This document shows, piece by piece, positions 55,447 through 64,000 of a stretch of DNA of 64,000 nucleotides (positions within the stretch are counted from its first letter, which is position 1; the number at the start of each line of letters is the position of its first letter). A program made the translations under genes and the position numbers. Origin of the DNA: Nostoc sp. KVJ20. Its GTDB lineage: Bacteria > Cyanobacteriota > Cyanobacteriia > Cyanobacteriales > Nostocaceae. The stretch lies in contig NZ_KV757605.1 in the NCBI RefSeq assembly GCF_001712795.1, positions 26,212 to 90,211 of the forward strand, in the 5' to 3' direction. Under the pieces are notes generated by a model. It searched no databases. It was not told the origin of the DNA and saw only the letters and a list, made by a program, of their open reading frames with translations.

Positions 55447-58400
55447 ATGGCAAGAGATGAGGCTTATCGGGAAGCAGAGCAGCGTATTGAAAAGGCAAGG
55501 CGAGAGGGAGCAGTAGAACTCGAACTCAGCGATATGGAACTCACTGAGATACCAGAAGCGATCGCATCCCTGACACAGTTGCAACAGCTTGACCTCTCTC
55601 ACAACGAACTGACGGCACTGCCAGAAGCACTCGCATTCCTGACCCAGTTGCAAGAACTTAACCTCTCCGAGAACCAATTGACAGAACTGCCAGAGGCGAT
55701 CGCATCCCTGACTGGGTTGCAACAACTTAATCTCTCCCACAACCAATTGATAGAACTGCCAGAGGCGATCGCATCCCTGACTGGGTTGCAACGGCTTTAC
55801 CTCAACAACAACCAATTGACAGAACTGCCAGAGGCGATCGCATCCCTGACTGGGTTGCAACGGCTTCACCTCGGCAACAACCAACTGACCGAACTGCCAG
55901 AAGCGATCGCATCCCTGACTCACTTGCAAACGCTTGACCTCTTTGAGAACCAACTGACGGAACTACCGGAGGCGATCGCATCCCTGACTCACTTGCAAGA
56001 GCTTGACCTCTCCAGAAACCAATTGACGGAACTACCAGAGGCGATTGTTAATCTAATCCAATTGCGTAAGCTTTCTCTTCTAAATATAGTAGAAGAAGGT
56101 AAGTTAAAATCACTACCACATTCTATTGGTCAACTAGCTAACTTAGAACACCTTGATTTAGAAGGCAACAAGTTAACCTCCTTACCGGAGTCATTAGGTC
56201 AACTCTCTAACCTGAAAATCATAGAAGTTGCCCATAATCTGTTGAGCGATTTACCATATTCGCTTGGACAACTTCATAGTTTGCAGATACCTAGACTTCA
56301 CGGTAACCCTTTTAACCCTGAACTTGCTGCTGCAAGCAAACAAGGCACTGAAGCAGTCTTGCAATACCTGCGGACAAAGGCAGAAGCACAGATAACTCTG
56401 AATGAAGCCAAACTGATCCTAGTTGGGGAGGGTGAGGTGGGCAAGAGTTGTCTGTTGGGTGCATTGCGGGGGGATGAATGGGTAGATGGTCGCCCCACAA
56501 CTCACGGGATTGAAATTAAACCTGTAATCGTCACCGATCCCGATAGTGGCACAAAGATATCACTCAATGGTTGGGATTTTGGCGGTCAACGGGTTTATCG
56601 ACCAACGCACCAGTTGTTTTTCAGTGCGCCAGCCGTGTATCTAGTTATCTGGAAACCACGGGAAGGCCCCCAGCAGGGCTTTGTCAAAGAGTGGATTACG
56701 CTGATCAAAAATCGAGAACCAGATGCAAAGGTGTTGGTAGTTGCAACGCACGGCGGCCCCGGACAGCGACAACCGGACATTGACAGACAAGAAATTCTTG
56801 ATCAATTCGGCAAAGATACGGTAATCGATTTCTTCCATGTAGACAGCAAACCCAACCAGGATACGACGGATTGCGCTGGTCTTGCAGAATTAAAAGATAC
56901 TATTGCTCGTGTCGCTGCATCTCTTCCCGAAATGGGGCGATCCGTTCCAGCAAAGTGGCAACGGGTGCGGGAAACTTTGCAGACAAGTGACAAAGCCTAT
57001 CTACCGTATGATGATGTCATTGCCATCTGCGCTGAACAGGGAATCGATGAGGAGCAAGCAGAACTGTTCCTTCGCATCTCCCATATATTAGGGCATTTCA
57101 TCCATTACCATTACGACCCAACACTACGCAATATCGTCATTCTCAAACCCGACTGGCTAGCAAAAGCGATCAGCTTTGTGCTAGATGATGAAATGACACG
57201 CAAACGCAACGGTTTGGTGGAATTTCAGCATCTCAGCCAGTTGTGGAGCCATCCGCCATTTGCAGGCGAAGAAGGCTACCTTTCAAAATTGCATCCAATC
57301 TTTCTGCGGCTGATGGAACGCTTTGATCTATCCTACAAAGTGGTTTTCGAGCCGTCAGAAACTAGCAATACCAGCCTCATCGCTCAACTTGTTCCCGACA
57401 CACGCCCGGAGTCATTGCCCAATTGGGGAGAGCAACCGGAAGCCGGAGATAGACAACAGGTGCAAATCTGCCGCATTGTGGACAGTCGCGGACAGTTTGC
57501 AGTAGCAGAAGGGTTATTTTACCAGTTGATTGTCCGATTGCACAAATACTCACTGGGACGGGCAAATTACGAAAACAGCATTCACTGGCAACGGGGCTTA
57601 ATGCTTGACAATGACTACAACGGTCGGGCATTGCTGGAATATGTTGGCACTGATGTAAAAATTACAGTACGAGCAGCTTATCCAGAAAGGTTTCTGTCGT
57701 ATCTCACGGAAGAGATTAAATGGCTAGTCGAGAATTTCTGGGAAGGGTTGCGTTGTAATGTGATGGTTCCCTGCATTGAAACTTGCGGTATGAATGCCCC
57801 TGGAAACGGACTGTTTGAGGTACAAAAACTAATTGAAAGCAAAAAGAAAAATCGTCATGAGTTCCCGTGTCCCATTTCCGGGTGTGGCGAATGGCAAAAC
57901 ATAGACCGACTGCTAAATAATGCGCCGACTGCTCAACCCCCATCTCAAGAAATTGGCATTGAGCAGTTCCGAGACATTGTGAAAGACGAGTTAAACGTCA
58001 TCCGCCAAGATTTGGTTATGTACGATCGTCTAGATCACGCGCGTTTTCAGGTATTATCTCAGGAGCAACGCACCATTTTAAGCCAGGTCGATCAGCAGTT
58101 TGCAGAACTGATGCAAATGCTCACCGATGAAGCAAAAGACGGCCCGCGCCTGTTCAGCTTTCAGCCTGTCGATCCGAAATTTTTTGATCGCCCCAAATGG
58201 ATTAGTGCCAAGTTTCAACTCACCCTCTGGTGCGAACACGCACGTCAGCCACTTCCAGCCTTAAATCCTGATGACAAGAAAAAGGGAGTCTATGAATTAG
58301 ACTTGCCGCGTGAGTGGTTCACCAAGGCAGTCCCCTATCTCAGAATTTTGACCGGAACCCTGAGCCTAGTCTTACCTGTGGCAGGTTCGGCAACTAAATT

Positions 58401-58683
58401 TATACTGGATGATACCACCTACAAAGCCATTGAAGAACAACTCGATTTGGGACAGAAAAGCATCGAGTCTACCTTGAAGGGAAGTGATATGGCTTTAACT
58501 GGAAAGTCCAAGAGCGATGCCACCTTCTTGGAAGGCGATGCAATCCGCGCTCAAGGCTCGATTTTGCGAGAATTACACGCCCTTCTGAAACAAAAAGATC
58601 CTAGTTTTGGTGGTCTAGTGCGGGTGCAGAACAAACGCCGTGAATTTCTGTGGGTTCATCCTCAATTTGTCGATGAGTATTAA
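55447..58683 (+). CDS. Leucine-rich-repeat ROC-COR (ROCO) GTPase
   Basis: About 1078 residues. N-terminal helix, then eleven LRRs (about 30-300) of the form LTELPEAIASLTxLQxLxLxxN; a Roc GTPase domain with Walker A LVGEGEVGKSCLLGAL (about 325), DFGGQRVY switch and VVATHGG; a COR domain (LPYDDVIAICAEQGIDEEQA onward); and a C-terminal region with a Cys cluster (CIETCG...CPISGCGEW, near 780-820) and a final helical part ending FLWVHPQFVDEY. LRRs 1-7 are 69-bp DNA repeats, six carrying HIP1 (GCGATCGC). ROCO proteins are homodimeric GTPases in signalling; roles in bacteria are largely unknown. The ATG at 55447 is preferred to the TTG two codons earlier. Confidence 0.93.
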   Translation: MARDEAYREAEQRIEKARREGAVELELSDMELTEIPEAIASLTQLQQLDLSHNELTALPEALAFLTQLQELNLSENQLTELPEAIASLTGLQQLNLSHNQLIELPEAIASLTGLQRLYLNNNQLTELPEAIASLTGLQRLHLGNNQLTELPEAIASLTHLQTLDLFENQLTELPEAIASLTHLQELDLSRNQLTELPEAIVNLIQLRKLSLLNIVEEGKLKSLPHSIGQLANLEHLDLEGNKLTSLPESLGQLSNLKIIEVAHNLLSDLPYSLGQLHSLQIPRLHGNPFNPELAAASKQGTEAVLQYLRTKAEAQITLNEAKLILVGEGEVGKSCLLGALRGDEWVDGRPTTHGIEIKPVIVTDPDSGTKISLNGWDFGGQRVYRPTHQLFFSAPAVYLVIWKPREGPQQGFVKEWITLIKNREPDAKVLVVATHGGPGQRQPDIDRQEILDQFGKDTVIDFFHVDSKPNQDTTDCAGLAELKDTIARVAASLPEMGRSVPAKWQRVRETLQTSDKAYLPYDDVIAICAEQGIDEEQAELFLRISHILGHFIHYHYDPTLRNIVILKPDWLAKAISFVLDDEMTRKRNGLVEFQHLSQLWSHPPFAGEEGYLSKLHPIFLRLMERFDLSYKVVFEPSETSNTSLIAQLVPDTRPESLPNWGEQPEAGDRQQVQICRIVDSRGQFAVAEGLFYQLIVRLHKYSLGRANYENSIHWQRGLMLDNDYNGRALLEYVGTDVKITVRAAYPERFLSYLTEEIKWLVENFWEGLRCNVMVPCIETCGMNAPGNGLFEVQKLIESKKKNRHEFPCPISGCGEWQNIDRLLNNAPTAQPPSQEIGIEQFRDIVKDELNVIRQDLVMYDRLDHARFQVLSQEQRTILSQVDQQFAELMQMLTDEAKDGPRLFSFQPVDPKFFDRPKWISAKFQLTLWCEHARQPLPALNPDDKKKGVYELDLPREWFTKAVPYLRILTGTLSLVLPVAGSATKFILDDTTYKAIEEQLDLGQKSIESTLKGSDMALTGKSKSDATFLEGDAIRAQGSILRELHALLKQKDPSFGGLVRVQNKRREFLWVHPQFVDEY
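55540..56045 (+). repeat. 69-bp tandem repeats encoding LRRs, each with HIP1
   Basis: Seven to eight near-identical 69-bp units (23 codons) run through the LRR region. The HIP1 octamer GCGATCGC falls at the same codon position in six of them, from about 55,558 to 55,974. High DNA identity suggests recent expansion or gene conversion within the array. Confidence 0.85.
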
Positions 58684-58713
58684 TTTTATGTGAGTCTCCA
58701 ACGGAGGCGCACG

Positions 58714-61551
58714 TTAATTTTTGGGGTGAAATGTTTTGATATCGATTTCGGTTTTCAGTACAGTTGGATCATCTGTGTGTTGAATACGAAAACCTAGTTT
58801 TTCACAAACTTTTTGCATACCGTAATTATCAACCAAAATATCAGCAGTAATTTTATTTAGTTGCTCATCTCGACTAACTTGCAGTAACCTTTGTAGTAAC
58901 TCGGTTCCTATACCCTGGCATTGAGAGCGATCGCTAACCACAATAGCAAATTCTGCCTCATTCGTACTATGTATTTTACTTAATCGACCAACTGCCAATA
59001 TTTCCCGTGTCTGCGTTTCGGGATTTTGAGATTCGACAACTAGAGCTATTTCGCGATCGTAATCAATAAAGCATATACGTGTTAGCCGTTCATGGGCTAC
59101 TCTTGACTGGAGCTTAATTAAGTGAAAATATCTGAAATAAACACTTTGCTCTGAGAGTGTCTTGTGAAATTGCACCATCAACGGCTCATCTTCTGGACGG
59201 ATGGGACGAATGGTAACTGGAGTGCCATCTCTCATCGTCCACTTGCTGACATATTGTGTGGGATAGGGTCGAATCGCTAACTTTGGTAGTTGGTCTTCTT
59301 CAACATTTGGTTCGTGGAGGATAATCCGCGCATCGAGGGCAATTAATTGTTCAGATGAAGCCAGCAACGGGTTAATATCGATTTCCTTAATCCAACGCTG
59401 TTCCACAACTAATTGACTAAATACCACCATTAATTGTTCAAGGGCAGCTATATCAACACTTTTGCGTCCCCGGACTCCTTTCAGCGCTTTGTAAATCTGC
59501 GTTTGCTCCATCATGCGCCGCGCTAAAGTGGTATTGAGGGGTGGAAGTGCGATCGCGCGATCATGAAAAACTTCAACTAGTTGTCCCCCTGTACCAAACA
59601 GCAACACCGGGCCAAACTGTGCATCCAGACTACTGCCAATAATCAGTTCATAACCAGCCATTTTTACCATCGGCTGCACAGTTACACCCAAAAATAATTC
59701 TGTAGAAACGCGATGAATCCCATCTCTTGTAGAGACGCGATTCATCGCGTCTGAATAATCAGGGTCGTGTTGTAATTTATTCTGTAAAGAGGATTCAATG
59801 TTGCGGTAGGCTTGTCGTACAGCTTCAGCATCTCTTAGATTTAACTGCACACCGCCAACATCAGTTTTATGAGTGATTATCTCGGAAAAGAGCTTTAAAA
59901 CAACTGGATAGCCAATTGTTTCAGCACATTGAACTGCTTCATCCTCGCTTTTAGAAACGCAAGTTGCAACCACCGGAATACCATAAGCAGCTAAAATCTG
60001 CTTCGATTCAAACTCTGTAAGAATAGTTCGCCCAGCCTGACGGGCTATTTTGATAATTTTTTCCACACAATTACGGTCTGGTATCCCTGAAGCGGAATCA
60101 AATACAGGCATTACAGGAGTTTCGTAGATACCGCGCAGATTATAACTAGACTGCCACATATAACTAAATATCCGAGCAGCAGTATCAGGGTAAGGATATG
60201 TGGGGATATGGCTACGATTGAGAATCATCTCACCTGCTGCAATATCTGCTCCTCCCATCCAACTAGCAAGGATAGGTTTACCAGCTATATGTGCGTAGGG
60301 TTTCAATTGCTCGGCTGTTTGGGTGGGTTCTGTCATTGCTTGAGGAGTGAGAATCACCAATAAACCATCACTATTGGGATCTTTCGCAGCAATTTCCAAT
60401 GCTTTGGTATATCTCTGTGGGTCAGCGTCTCCTAGAATATCAATCGGGTTGCCGTGACTCCAATGTGCTGGTAATAATTGATTAAGGGATGCGCTAGTTT
60501 CCTCAGAAATTGGTGCAACTTCTCCACCTGCTGCAATCAAAGCATCAGTAGCAAGTACCCCAGGCCCACCTGCATTAGTTAAAATTGTCAGCCGTGGCCC
60601 TTGGGGACGGGGTTGTTTTGCCAGCACCTCTGCCATATCGAACAAGTCAGAGATGCTGTTGACGCGCAACACCCCACAACGTCGGAAAGCTGCATCCAGA
60701 ACCTCATCACTTCCTGTCAGTGCGCCAGTATGGGAAGCTGCTGCTTTAGCTGCTGCTTCAGTCCGACCTGCTTTTATGACAATAATCGGTTTAGTTAAAG
60801 CAACTTCCCGCGCTGCTGACAAAAACGATCGCGCATTCCCAATTGATTCCATGTAAATGACAATACTTTTGGTATGCGGGTCATCACTCAAATAGTAAAT
60901 CAAATCTCCCCAACCCACATCCAACATTGAGCCAAGAGAAATAAAGGCGCTAAAACCAACGTTTTCCCGAAAACTCCAATCAAGGATAGCCGTACAAAGC
61001 GCTCCACTTTGACTAATAAAGCCCACATTCCCAGGACGCGCCATTGTACTGGCAAAAGTTGCATTTAAACCTGTGCGTGGACTCATCACACCTAAGCAGT
61101 TCGGGCCAATAATCCGCATTTTGCCCCGATGTGCTTGCTGAAGTATTTGCTGTTCTAAAGCGATACCCTCTGCACCAGCTTCTTTAAAACCAGCACTAAG
61201 AATAATTGCACCTTTGACACTTGCATCCACACACTCAGCAATAATACCTGGGACTGTTGTTGCGGGGGTGGCAATAACTGCTAAATCCACCAGTTCTGGT
61301 ACATCAAAGATAGTCGGGTATGCTTTGATTCCCAAGATGCTGTGCCGCTTGGGATTGACAGGGAAAACAGTTCCACCAAAAGGATTGCTAATCAAGTTCC
61401 ATAGTAGAGTGCGTCCAACACTACCAGCTTTTTCGCTAGCACCAATTACAGCCACACTTTTTGGTGCAAAGATATCATCAAGGGGATTCGCTTTCTCAGT
61501 TCGCAAAATATCATAGGCGCGATCGCCAGATGACTGGATAGGCTTTTGCAT
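58714..61551 (-). CDS. ADP-forming acyl-CoA synthetase fused to a GNAT acetyltransferase
   Basis: A 945-residue bifunctional protein. CoA-binding domain (about 28-120: [19 protein letters not shown]), succinyl-CoA-ligase-like domains (about 160-460, with the LGVMSPRTG and [11 protein letters not shown] motifs), an ATP-grasp domain (about 490-725, [20 protein letters not shown]) and a C-terminal GNAT domain (about 775-935, with [20 protein letters not shown]). Relatives either make acetyl-CoA or acetylate and inactivate acetyl-CoA synthetase, as Pat does; catalytic state here is undetermined. Residues about 600-617 ([17 protein letters not shown]) are encoded by a dispersed palindromic repeat inserted in frame in the ATP-grasp domain. 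It is followed on the same strand by no gene; upstream (same strand) is the hydrogenase protease, 31 bp away. Confidence 0.92.
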   Translation of the reverse strand: MQKPIQSSGDRAYDILRTEKANPLDDIFAPKSVAVIGASEKAGSVGRTLLWNLISNPFGGTVFPVNPKRHSILGIKAYPTIFDVPELVDLAVIATPATTVPGIIAECVDASVKGAIILSAGFKEAGAEGIALEQQILQQAHRGKMRIIGPNCLGVMSPRTGLNATFASTMARPGNVGFISQSGALCTAILDWSFRENVGFSAFISLGSMLDVGWGDLIYYLSDDPHTKSIVIYMESIGNARSFLSAAREVALTKPIIVIKAGRTEAAAKAAASHTGALTGSDEVLDAAFRRCGVLRVNSISDLFDMAEVLAKQPRPQGPRLTILTNAGGPGVLATDALIAAGGEVAPISEETSASLNQLLPAHWSHGNPIDILGDADPQRYTKALEIAAKDPNSDGLLVILTPQAMTEPTQTAEQLKPYAHIAGKPILASWMGGADIAAGEMILNRSHIPTYPYPDTAARIFSYMWQSSYNLRGIYETPVMPVFDSASGIPDRNCVEKIIKIARQAGRTILTEFESKQILAAYGIPVVATCVSKSEDEAVQCAETIGYPVVLKLFSEIITHKTDVGGVQLNLRDAEAVRQAYRNIESSLQNKLQHDPDYSDAMNRVSTRDGIHRVSTELFLGVTVQPMVKMAGYELIIGSSLDAQFGPVLLFGTGGQLVEVFHDRAIALPPLNTTLARRMMEQTQIYKALKGVRGRKSVDIAALEQLMVVFSQLVVEQRWIKEIDINPLLASSEQLIALDARIILHEPNVEEDQLPKLAIRPYPTQYVSKWTMRDGTPVTIRPIRPEDEPLMVQFHKTLSEQSVYFRYFHLIKLQSRVAHERLTRICFIDYDREIALVVESQNPETQTREILAVGRLSKIHSTNEAEFAIVVSDRSQCQGIGTELLQRLLQVSRDEQLNKITADILVDNYGMQKVCEKLGFRIQHTDDPTVLKTEIDIKTFHPKN
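59702..59753. repeat. Dispersed palindrome pair inside the acyl-CoA synthetase gene
   Basis: Two imperfect copies of the ACGCGATGAATC / GATTCATCGCGT palindrome family lie within the coding sequence, in frame. The host gene remains open. Confidence 0.75.
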
Positions 61552-61582
61552 GAGTTGCTGTTACCTGTGGTGGAAATATATT

Positions 61583-62077
61583 TTAAACAAGTAAGCTGAA
61601 ATTTTCGTCTATAATCTGGGTAATTTTTTGTAAAGCGATAGCTACTCCAATTTCAGCAAATGGTGATAAGTAGCAACCTAATTCAAAGTTTACGCCTGGT
61701 ACTTTGATCCACCAAGCTGGTGGACAACGATTATAAAGAGCTTGAGTGAGAGCTAAGAGCGATCGCGGATCAGCTGTATGTCCAGCAATCATTTTGAAAG
61801 ATTCAGGTGAAAGCAATTGTACCTGTACCTGAGAACTTTCAGAGGTGAAACAAGCATCGATAAAGATTGCCAAATTAGCATGGGCTAAAGCTTCAGCCAG
61901 TTCGGGGGTGAGTTGATGGACAGCCAAAGATTTCACTTTTGATAGATGCAACGCCTTAGCTACTCGTTGCCCAATGCCATCATCACTACGTAACTCATTA
62001 CCGTAACCAATTGCGTAGGCGTAGCCCGTCGTAGACATCGCCTCCGGTGGAGCGTAGCCCATCGCATTAAAATTCAT
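61583..62077 (-). CDS. Hydrogenase maturation protease (HupW/HoxW type)
   Basis: A 164-residue HycI/HupD-family endopeptidase that trims the large subunit of a [NiFe] hydrogenase after nickel insertion. Family core: IGYGNELRSDDGIGQRVAKA (Asp and other nickel-sensing residues in GNELRSDDG) and LAIFIDACFTSES, with a C-terminal histidine in AGHTADPRSLLAL. Residues 1-20 (MGYAPPEAMSTTGYAYA part) are encoded by a GGGCTACGCC-type repeat, the usual family start being only a few residues before IGYGN. So the N-terminal extension is repeat-derived. No hydrogenase structural gene is in the window. A copy of the shared upstream motif faces it. Confidence 0.9.
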   Translation of the reverse strand: MNFNAMGYAPPEAMSTTGYAYAIGYGNELRSDDGIGQRVAKALHLSKVKSLAVHQLTPELAEALAHANLAIFIDACFTSESSQVQVQLLSPESFKMIAGHTADPRSLLALTQALYNRCPPAWWIKVPGVNFELGCYLSPFAEIGVAIALQKITQIIDENFSLLV

Positions 62078-62104
62078 ACTTTTTAGCTATCCAACACTAT
62101 TCTG

Positions 62105-62136
62105 AAATTAGAGACAAAACTTGAGGAACTTGTGAG
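62105..62136 (-). promoter_or_regulatory. Shared motif (site D), toward the hydrogenase protease
   Basis: Minus-strand exact CTCACAAGTTCCTCA (62122-62136), then 11 nt, then TAATTT (62105-62110). A transcript start near 62098 would give a leader of about 20 nt to the ATG at 62077. Confidence 0.55.
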
Positions 62137-62161
62137 GAGATAGAGAAGCTTGGAAGAAATG

Positions 62162-62193
62162 CTCACAATTTCCTCAGATTGTTGACATATAAA
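62162..62193 (+). promoter_or_regulatory. Shared motif (site E), toward the PLP decarboxylase
   Basis: CTCACAATTTCCTCA (62162-62176), one mismatch to consensus, then 11 nt, then TATAAA (62188-62193). Divergent from site D with 25 bp between them. Confidence 0.5.
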
Positions 62194-62348
62194 TAAACCT
62201 GTGAGTCAACATTACAACTGATCAGTACTCTGTAGCAGAAATTATGACTACAGGCGATCGCCTATAGTCAAATTCTCTCCAGTCAAGACAAGAATTGTGA
62301 TTTTTATCAACAACCAAGCATCTCTATAGTCTGGTGAATCTTTTGTTT

Positions 62349-62353
62349 GGAGG
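62349..62353 (+). promoter_or_regulatory. Shine-Dalgarno GGAGG that decides the decarboxylase start
   Basis: Three consecutive ATG codons follow GGAGG at 0, 3 and 6 nt. Only the third, at 62360, has usual spacing, so it is taken as the start. Confidence 0.7.
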
Positions 62354-62359
62354 ATGATG

Positions 62360-64000
62360 ATGAGCATAAGTGATGGAAAGAACTCAGAAAATCTCAAAAA
62401 TCCCCTGCTTTTTACGTTAGAAGTCGGATTATGGCAGCAAACGGTGTCTGATTCGGCTATTGTTGGTGATGCTGCGATCGTGTCACCTCCCACGAAAGAT
62501 TCTTGCTCTACATACCCCACAGTCCCTGGTATTAGTTACAAAAATTTCGAGCTATCTTCAACAGGCTTGACCCCCGAACAACGAAAAACCGCTCTGGTTC
62601 AATTACAAAACTATGAGTCTACCCAGAGAAATTACTTCCTCGGCTATCAAGTCAACCAAAGCCTCAACTATGAAGAAGACTTAAAGCCGTACCTCAACTA
62701 CCACATTAATAATGTCGGCGACCCTTTCCAAAGCGGGAACTATACCATCAACAGTAAGTTTATGGAGCGTGCAGTATTAGATTATTACGCCTCGCTGTGG
62801 AATGCGCGTTGGCCCCACGATCCCAATGATCCAGAGTCTTACTGGGGTTATGCTTTAACAATGGGTTGCACCGAAGGTAACTTATACGGTTTGTGGAACG
62901 GACGTGATTATTTAGCTGGTAAGTTCCTACTCAATGACCCTACCGTTGAAGAAGAAGCTAGACAAGCTAGTTTAGCAGGTCAGCCACGCTCAGTAGAGCG
63001 CCGCCTCATCTATCAGCAGACACCCGTTTTAGAAAATAACCCAAACGCTCACACTCCAGTTACATTTTATTCAGAGGACACGCACTACTCAATTATCAAA
63101 GCCATGCGCGTGATGGCTATTCAAAATTTTTACGAGATTGGGACTGAAAAATATCCCCAGGAAAATCCACTAGCACCAGGTCAACCTTGGCCAAAAGAGG
63201 TGCCATCTCAAGGCGGTAACGATGGCCCTGGCTCGATTGATATGGAATCACTGTGCAAACTTGTCGAGTTTTTTGCCGCCAAGGGATATCCGATTCTCGT
63301 GTGCTTTAACTACGGCACCACATTCAAAGGTGCTTATGACGATGTAGAAGCAGCAGGCAACGCTCTGCTTCCTATTTTAAAAAAATATGGTCTTGATGAA
63401 CGTAAGGTATATTATGATCCCGAAGATCCGACCAAGTATGATATTCGCAGTGGTTACTGGTTCCATGTAGATGCTGCGCTCGGTGCTGCCTATATGCCAT
63501 TTCTTGAAATGGCGTATAACATGGGCAAAATCTCGCAGCGTGGCCCGAACTTTGACTTTCGTCTGCCCTTTGTCCACTCCATCGCTATGAGCGGACACAA
63601 GTGGATTGGCGCACCACTACCATGTGGGATTTATATGACCAAGACAAAATATCAGCTGCGTCCACCCGACGATCCAGAATATATAGGTTCTCAGGATACT
63701 ACATTTGCTGGCTCTCGCAACGGCTTCTCAGCTATACTTCTCTGGGACTATCTGGCAAAAAATTCTTACGAAGCCCAGGTTAATAAGGTGCTTTATACCG
63801 AGAATATAGCTATCTATGCATACTTACAATTAAAGACCCTCGAAGAGAAACTGGGCGAGGATTTGTGGGTGAGACACACGCCACTATCACTTACTATACG
63901 CTTCAAACGTGCCAATGATGATATTGTCTTTAAATATTCTCTATCGAGCGAGACGTTGTATGTGAAAGGTCATAAGCGTGAGTACTCGCATATTTTCATC
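62360..64000 (+). CDS. PLP-dependent group II decarboxylase (histidine/glutamate decarboxylase-like), partial
   Basis: The frame is open from 62360 to the window end (547 codons), so the 3' part is missing. After a roughly 60-residue N-terminal extension, the core has YPTVPGISYKNFE, WGYALTMGCTEGNLYGLWNG (PLP-phosphate contact), a histidine region YSEDTHYSIIKAMRVMA, VCFNYGTTFKGAYDDV, WFHVDAALGAAYMPF (the PLP-contact Asp) and IAMSGHKWIGAP with the Schiff-base lysine. This is the group II PLP decarboxylase fold; histidine decarboxylase is the closest subfamily by memory, but the substrate is uncertain. It is divergent from the hydrogenase protease gene with the shared motif between them. Confidence 0.88.
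   Translation, partial: MSISDGKNSENLKNPLLFTLEVGLWQQTVSDSAIVGDAAIVSPPTKDSCSTYPTVPGISYKNFELSSTGLTPEQRKTALVQLQNYESTQRNYFLGYQVNQSLNYEEDLKPYLNYHINNVGDPFQSGNYTINSKFMERAVLDYYASLWNARWPHDPNDPESYWGYALTMGCTEGNLYGLWNGRDYLAGKFLLNDPTVEEEARQASLAGQPRSVERRLIYQQTPVLENNPNAHTPVTFYSEDTHYSIIKAMRVMAIQNFYEIGTEKYPQENPLAPGQPWPKEVPSQGGNDGPGSIDMESLCKLVEFFAAKGYPILVCFNYGTTFKGAYDDVEAAGNALLPILKKYGLDERKVYYDPEDPTKYDIRSGYWFHVDAALGAAYMPFLEMAYNMGKISQRGPNFDFRLPFVHSIAMSGHKWIGAPLPCGIYMTKTKYQLRPPDDPEYIGSQDTTFAGSRNGFSAILLWDYLAKNSYEAQVNKVLYTENIAIYAYLQLKTLEEKLGEDLWVRHTPLSLTIRFKRANDDIVFKYSLSSETLYVKGHKREYSHIFI

Noticed and set aside
55348..55953. A 201-codon minus-strand open frame over the LRR region
   Set aside because: It is the antisense of the 69-bp LRR repeats. 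Periodic codons keep the opposite strand open, and the plus-strand protein has clear LRR, Roc and COR domains.
62248..62520. A 90-codon minus-strand ORF at the right end
   Set aside because: It is antisense to the start of the PLP decarboxylase, whose frame stays open to the window end with recognisable motifs.
1..64000. tRNA, rRNA or tmRNA genes
   Set aside because: I scanned the spacers by eye for T-loop motifs and the conserved tmRNA and RNase P segments and recognised none. A covariance-model search would be decisive.

Overview
The window is chromosomal DNA from a filamentous, heterocyst-forming cyanobacterium, most likely Nostoc or a close relative. Signs are the many HIP1 octamers (GCGATCGC), a HetP-family protein, the petC-petA pair, an SLH-domain porin, serine/threonine kinases with WD40 repeats, multi-PAS hybrid kinases, and the 7-bp tandem repeats (STRRs) and small palindromic repeats typical of Nostoc intergenic DNA. 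No transposase, rRNA, tRNA or CRISPR array was recognised.

Layout. 0-9 kb: repeat-rich leader, a short HetP-like gene, a DUF442-type phosphatase-like gene, a 1421-residue CBS/PAS hybrid histidine kinase, a tiny zinc-ribbon protein and an SDR enzyme. 9-12.5 kb: tatC, a CsaA-like tRNA-binding protein, a DUF3067 gene, then petC and petA (cytochrome b6f). 12.7-17.8 kb: an AlbA_2 (Schlafen-type) protein, a Uma2 gene, an overlapping DUF6888/DUF6887 pair (DUF6888 apparently starts at ATT), a GH57 glucan branching enzyme and a broken second Uma2 gene. 17.9-30.1 kb: grpE-dnaK-dnaJ-tusA-like-rsgA on the minus strand, divergent from pilB-pilT-pilC on the plus strand; an inverted repeat pair of about 125-140 bp brackets the pil genes. 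30.7-36.7 kb: two Ser/Thr kinases (the second with a seven-blade WD40 propeller) and a sensor kinase/response regulator pair. 36.8-38.4 kb: a cluster of six exact DnaA boxes next to dnaA, the probable chromosomal origin. 38.6-42.7 kb: HtrA-type protease, peptide deformylase and D-Ala-D-Ala ligase. 43.1-49.1 kb: a candidate structured RNA gene, alpha/beta hydrolase, DUF4112, YihY/BrkB, coiled-coil and SDR genes, and threonine synthase. 49.7-54.3 kb: two cyanobacterial proteins of unknown function and an SLH porin. 54.3-55.4 kb: a gene-free stretch with stacked minus-strand terminators. 55.4-64 kb: a leucine-rich-repeat ROC-COR protein, an ADP-forming acyl-CoA synthetase fused to a GNAT domain, a hydrogenase maturation protease, and the start of a PLP-dependent decarboxylase cut by the window end.

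How the parts work together. The chaperone and type IV pilus motor blocks are divergent neighbours, which fits Hsp70 support of pilus motors in motile filaments (inference from context and recall). petC/petA and tatC serve thylakoid electron transport, Rieske proteins being Tat substrates. The hybrid kinase, zinc-ribbon protein, DUF442 gene, hydrogenase protease and PLP decarboxylase appear linked by a shared 15-bp upstream motif with a -10-like hexamer at fixed spacing, a candidate regulon not explained by the gene annotation.

The most novel-looking items are that motif family, a 170-nt RNA candidate with a long closing helix and intrinsic terminator (43.1 kb), a tandem pair of small-RNA-like units (54.6-55.0 kb), a hairpin-dense spacer between dnaK and dnaJ, and several genes whose coding sequence has absorbed dispersed repeats in frame. 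All calls come from reading the sequence; no database search was possible.
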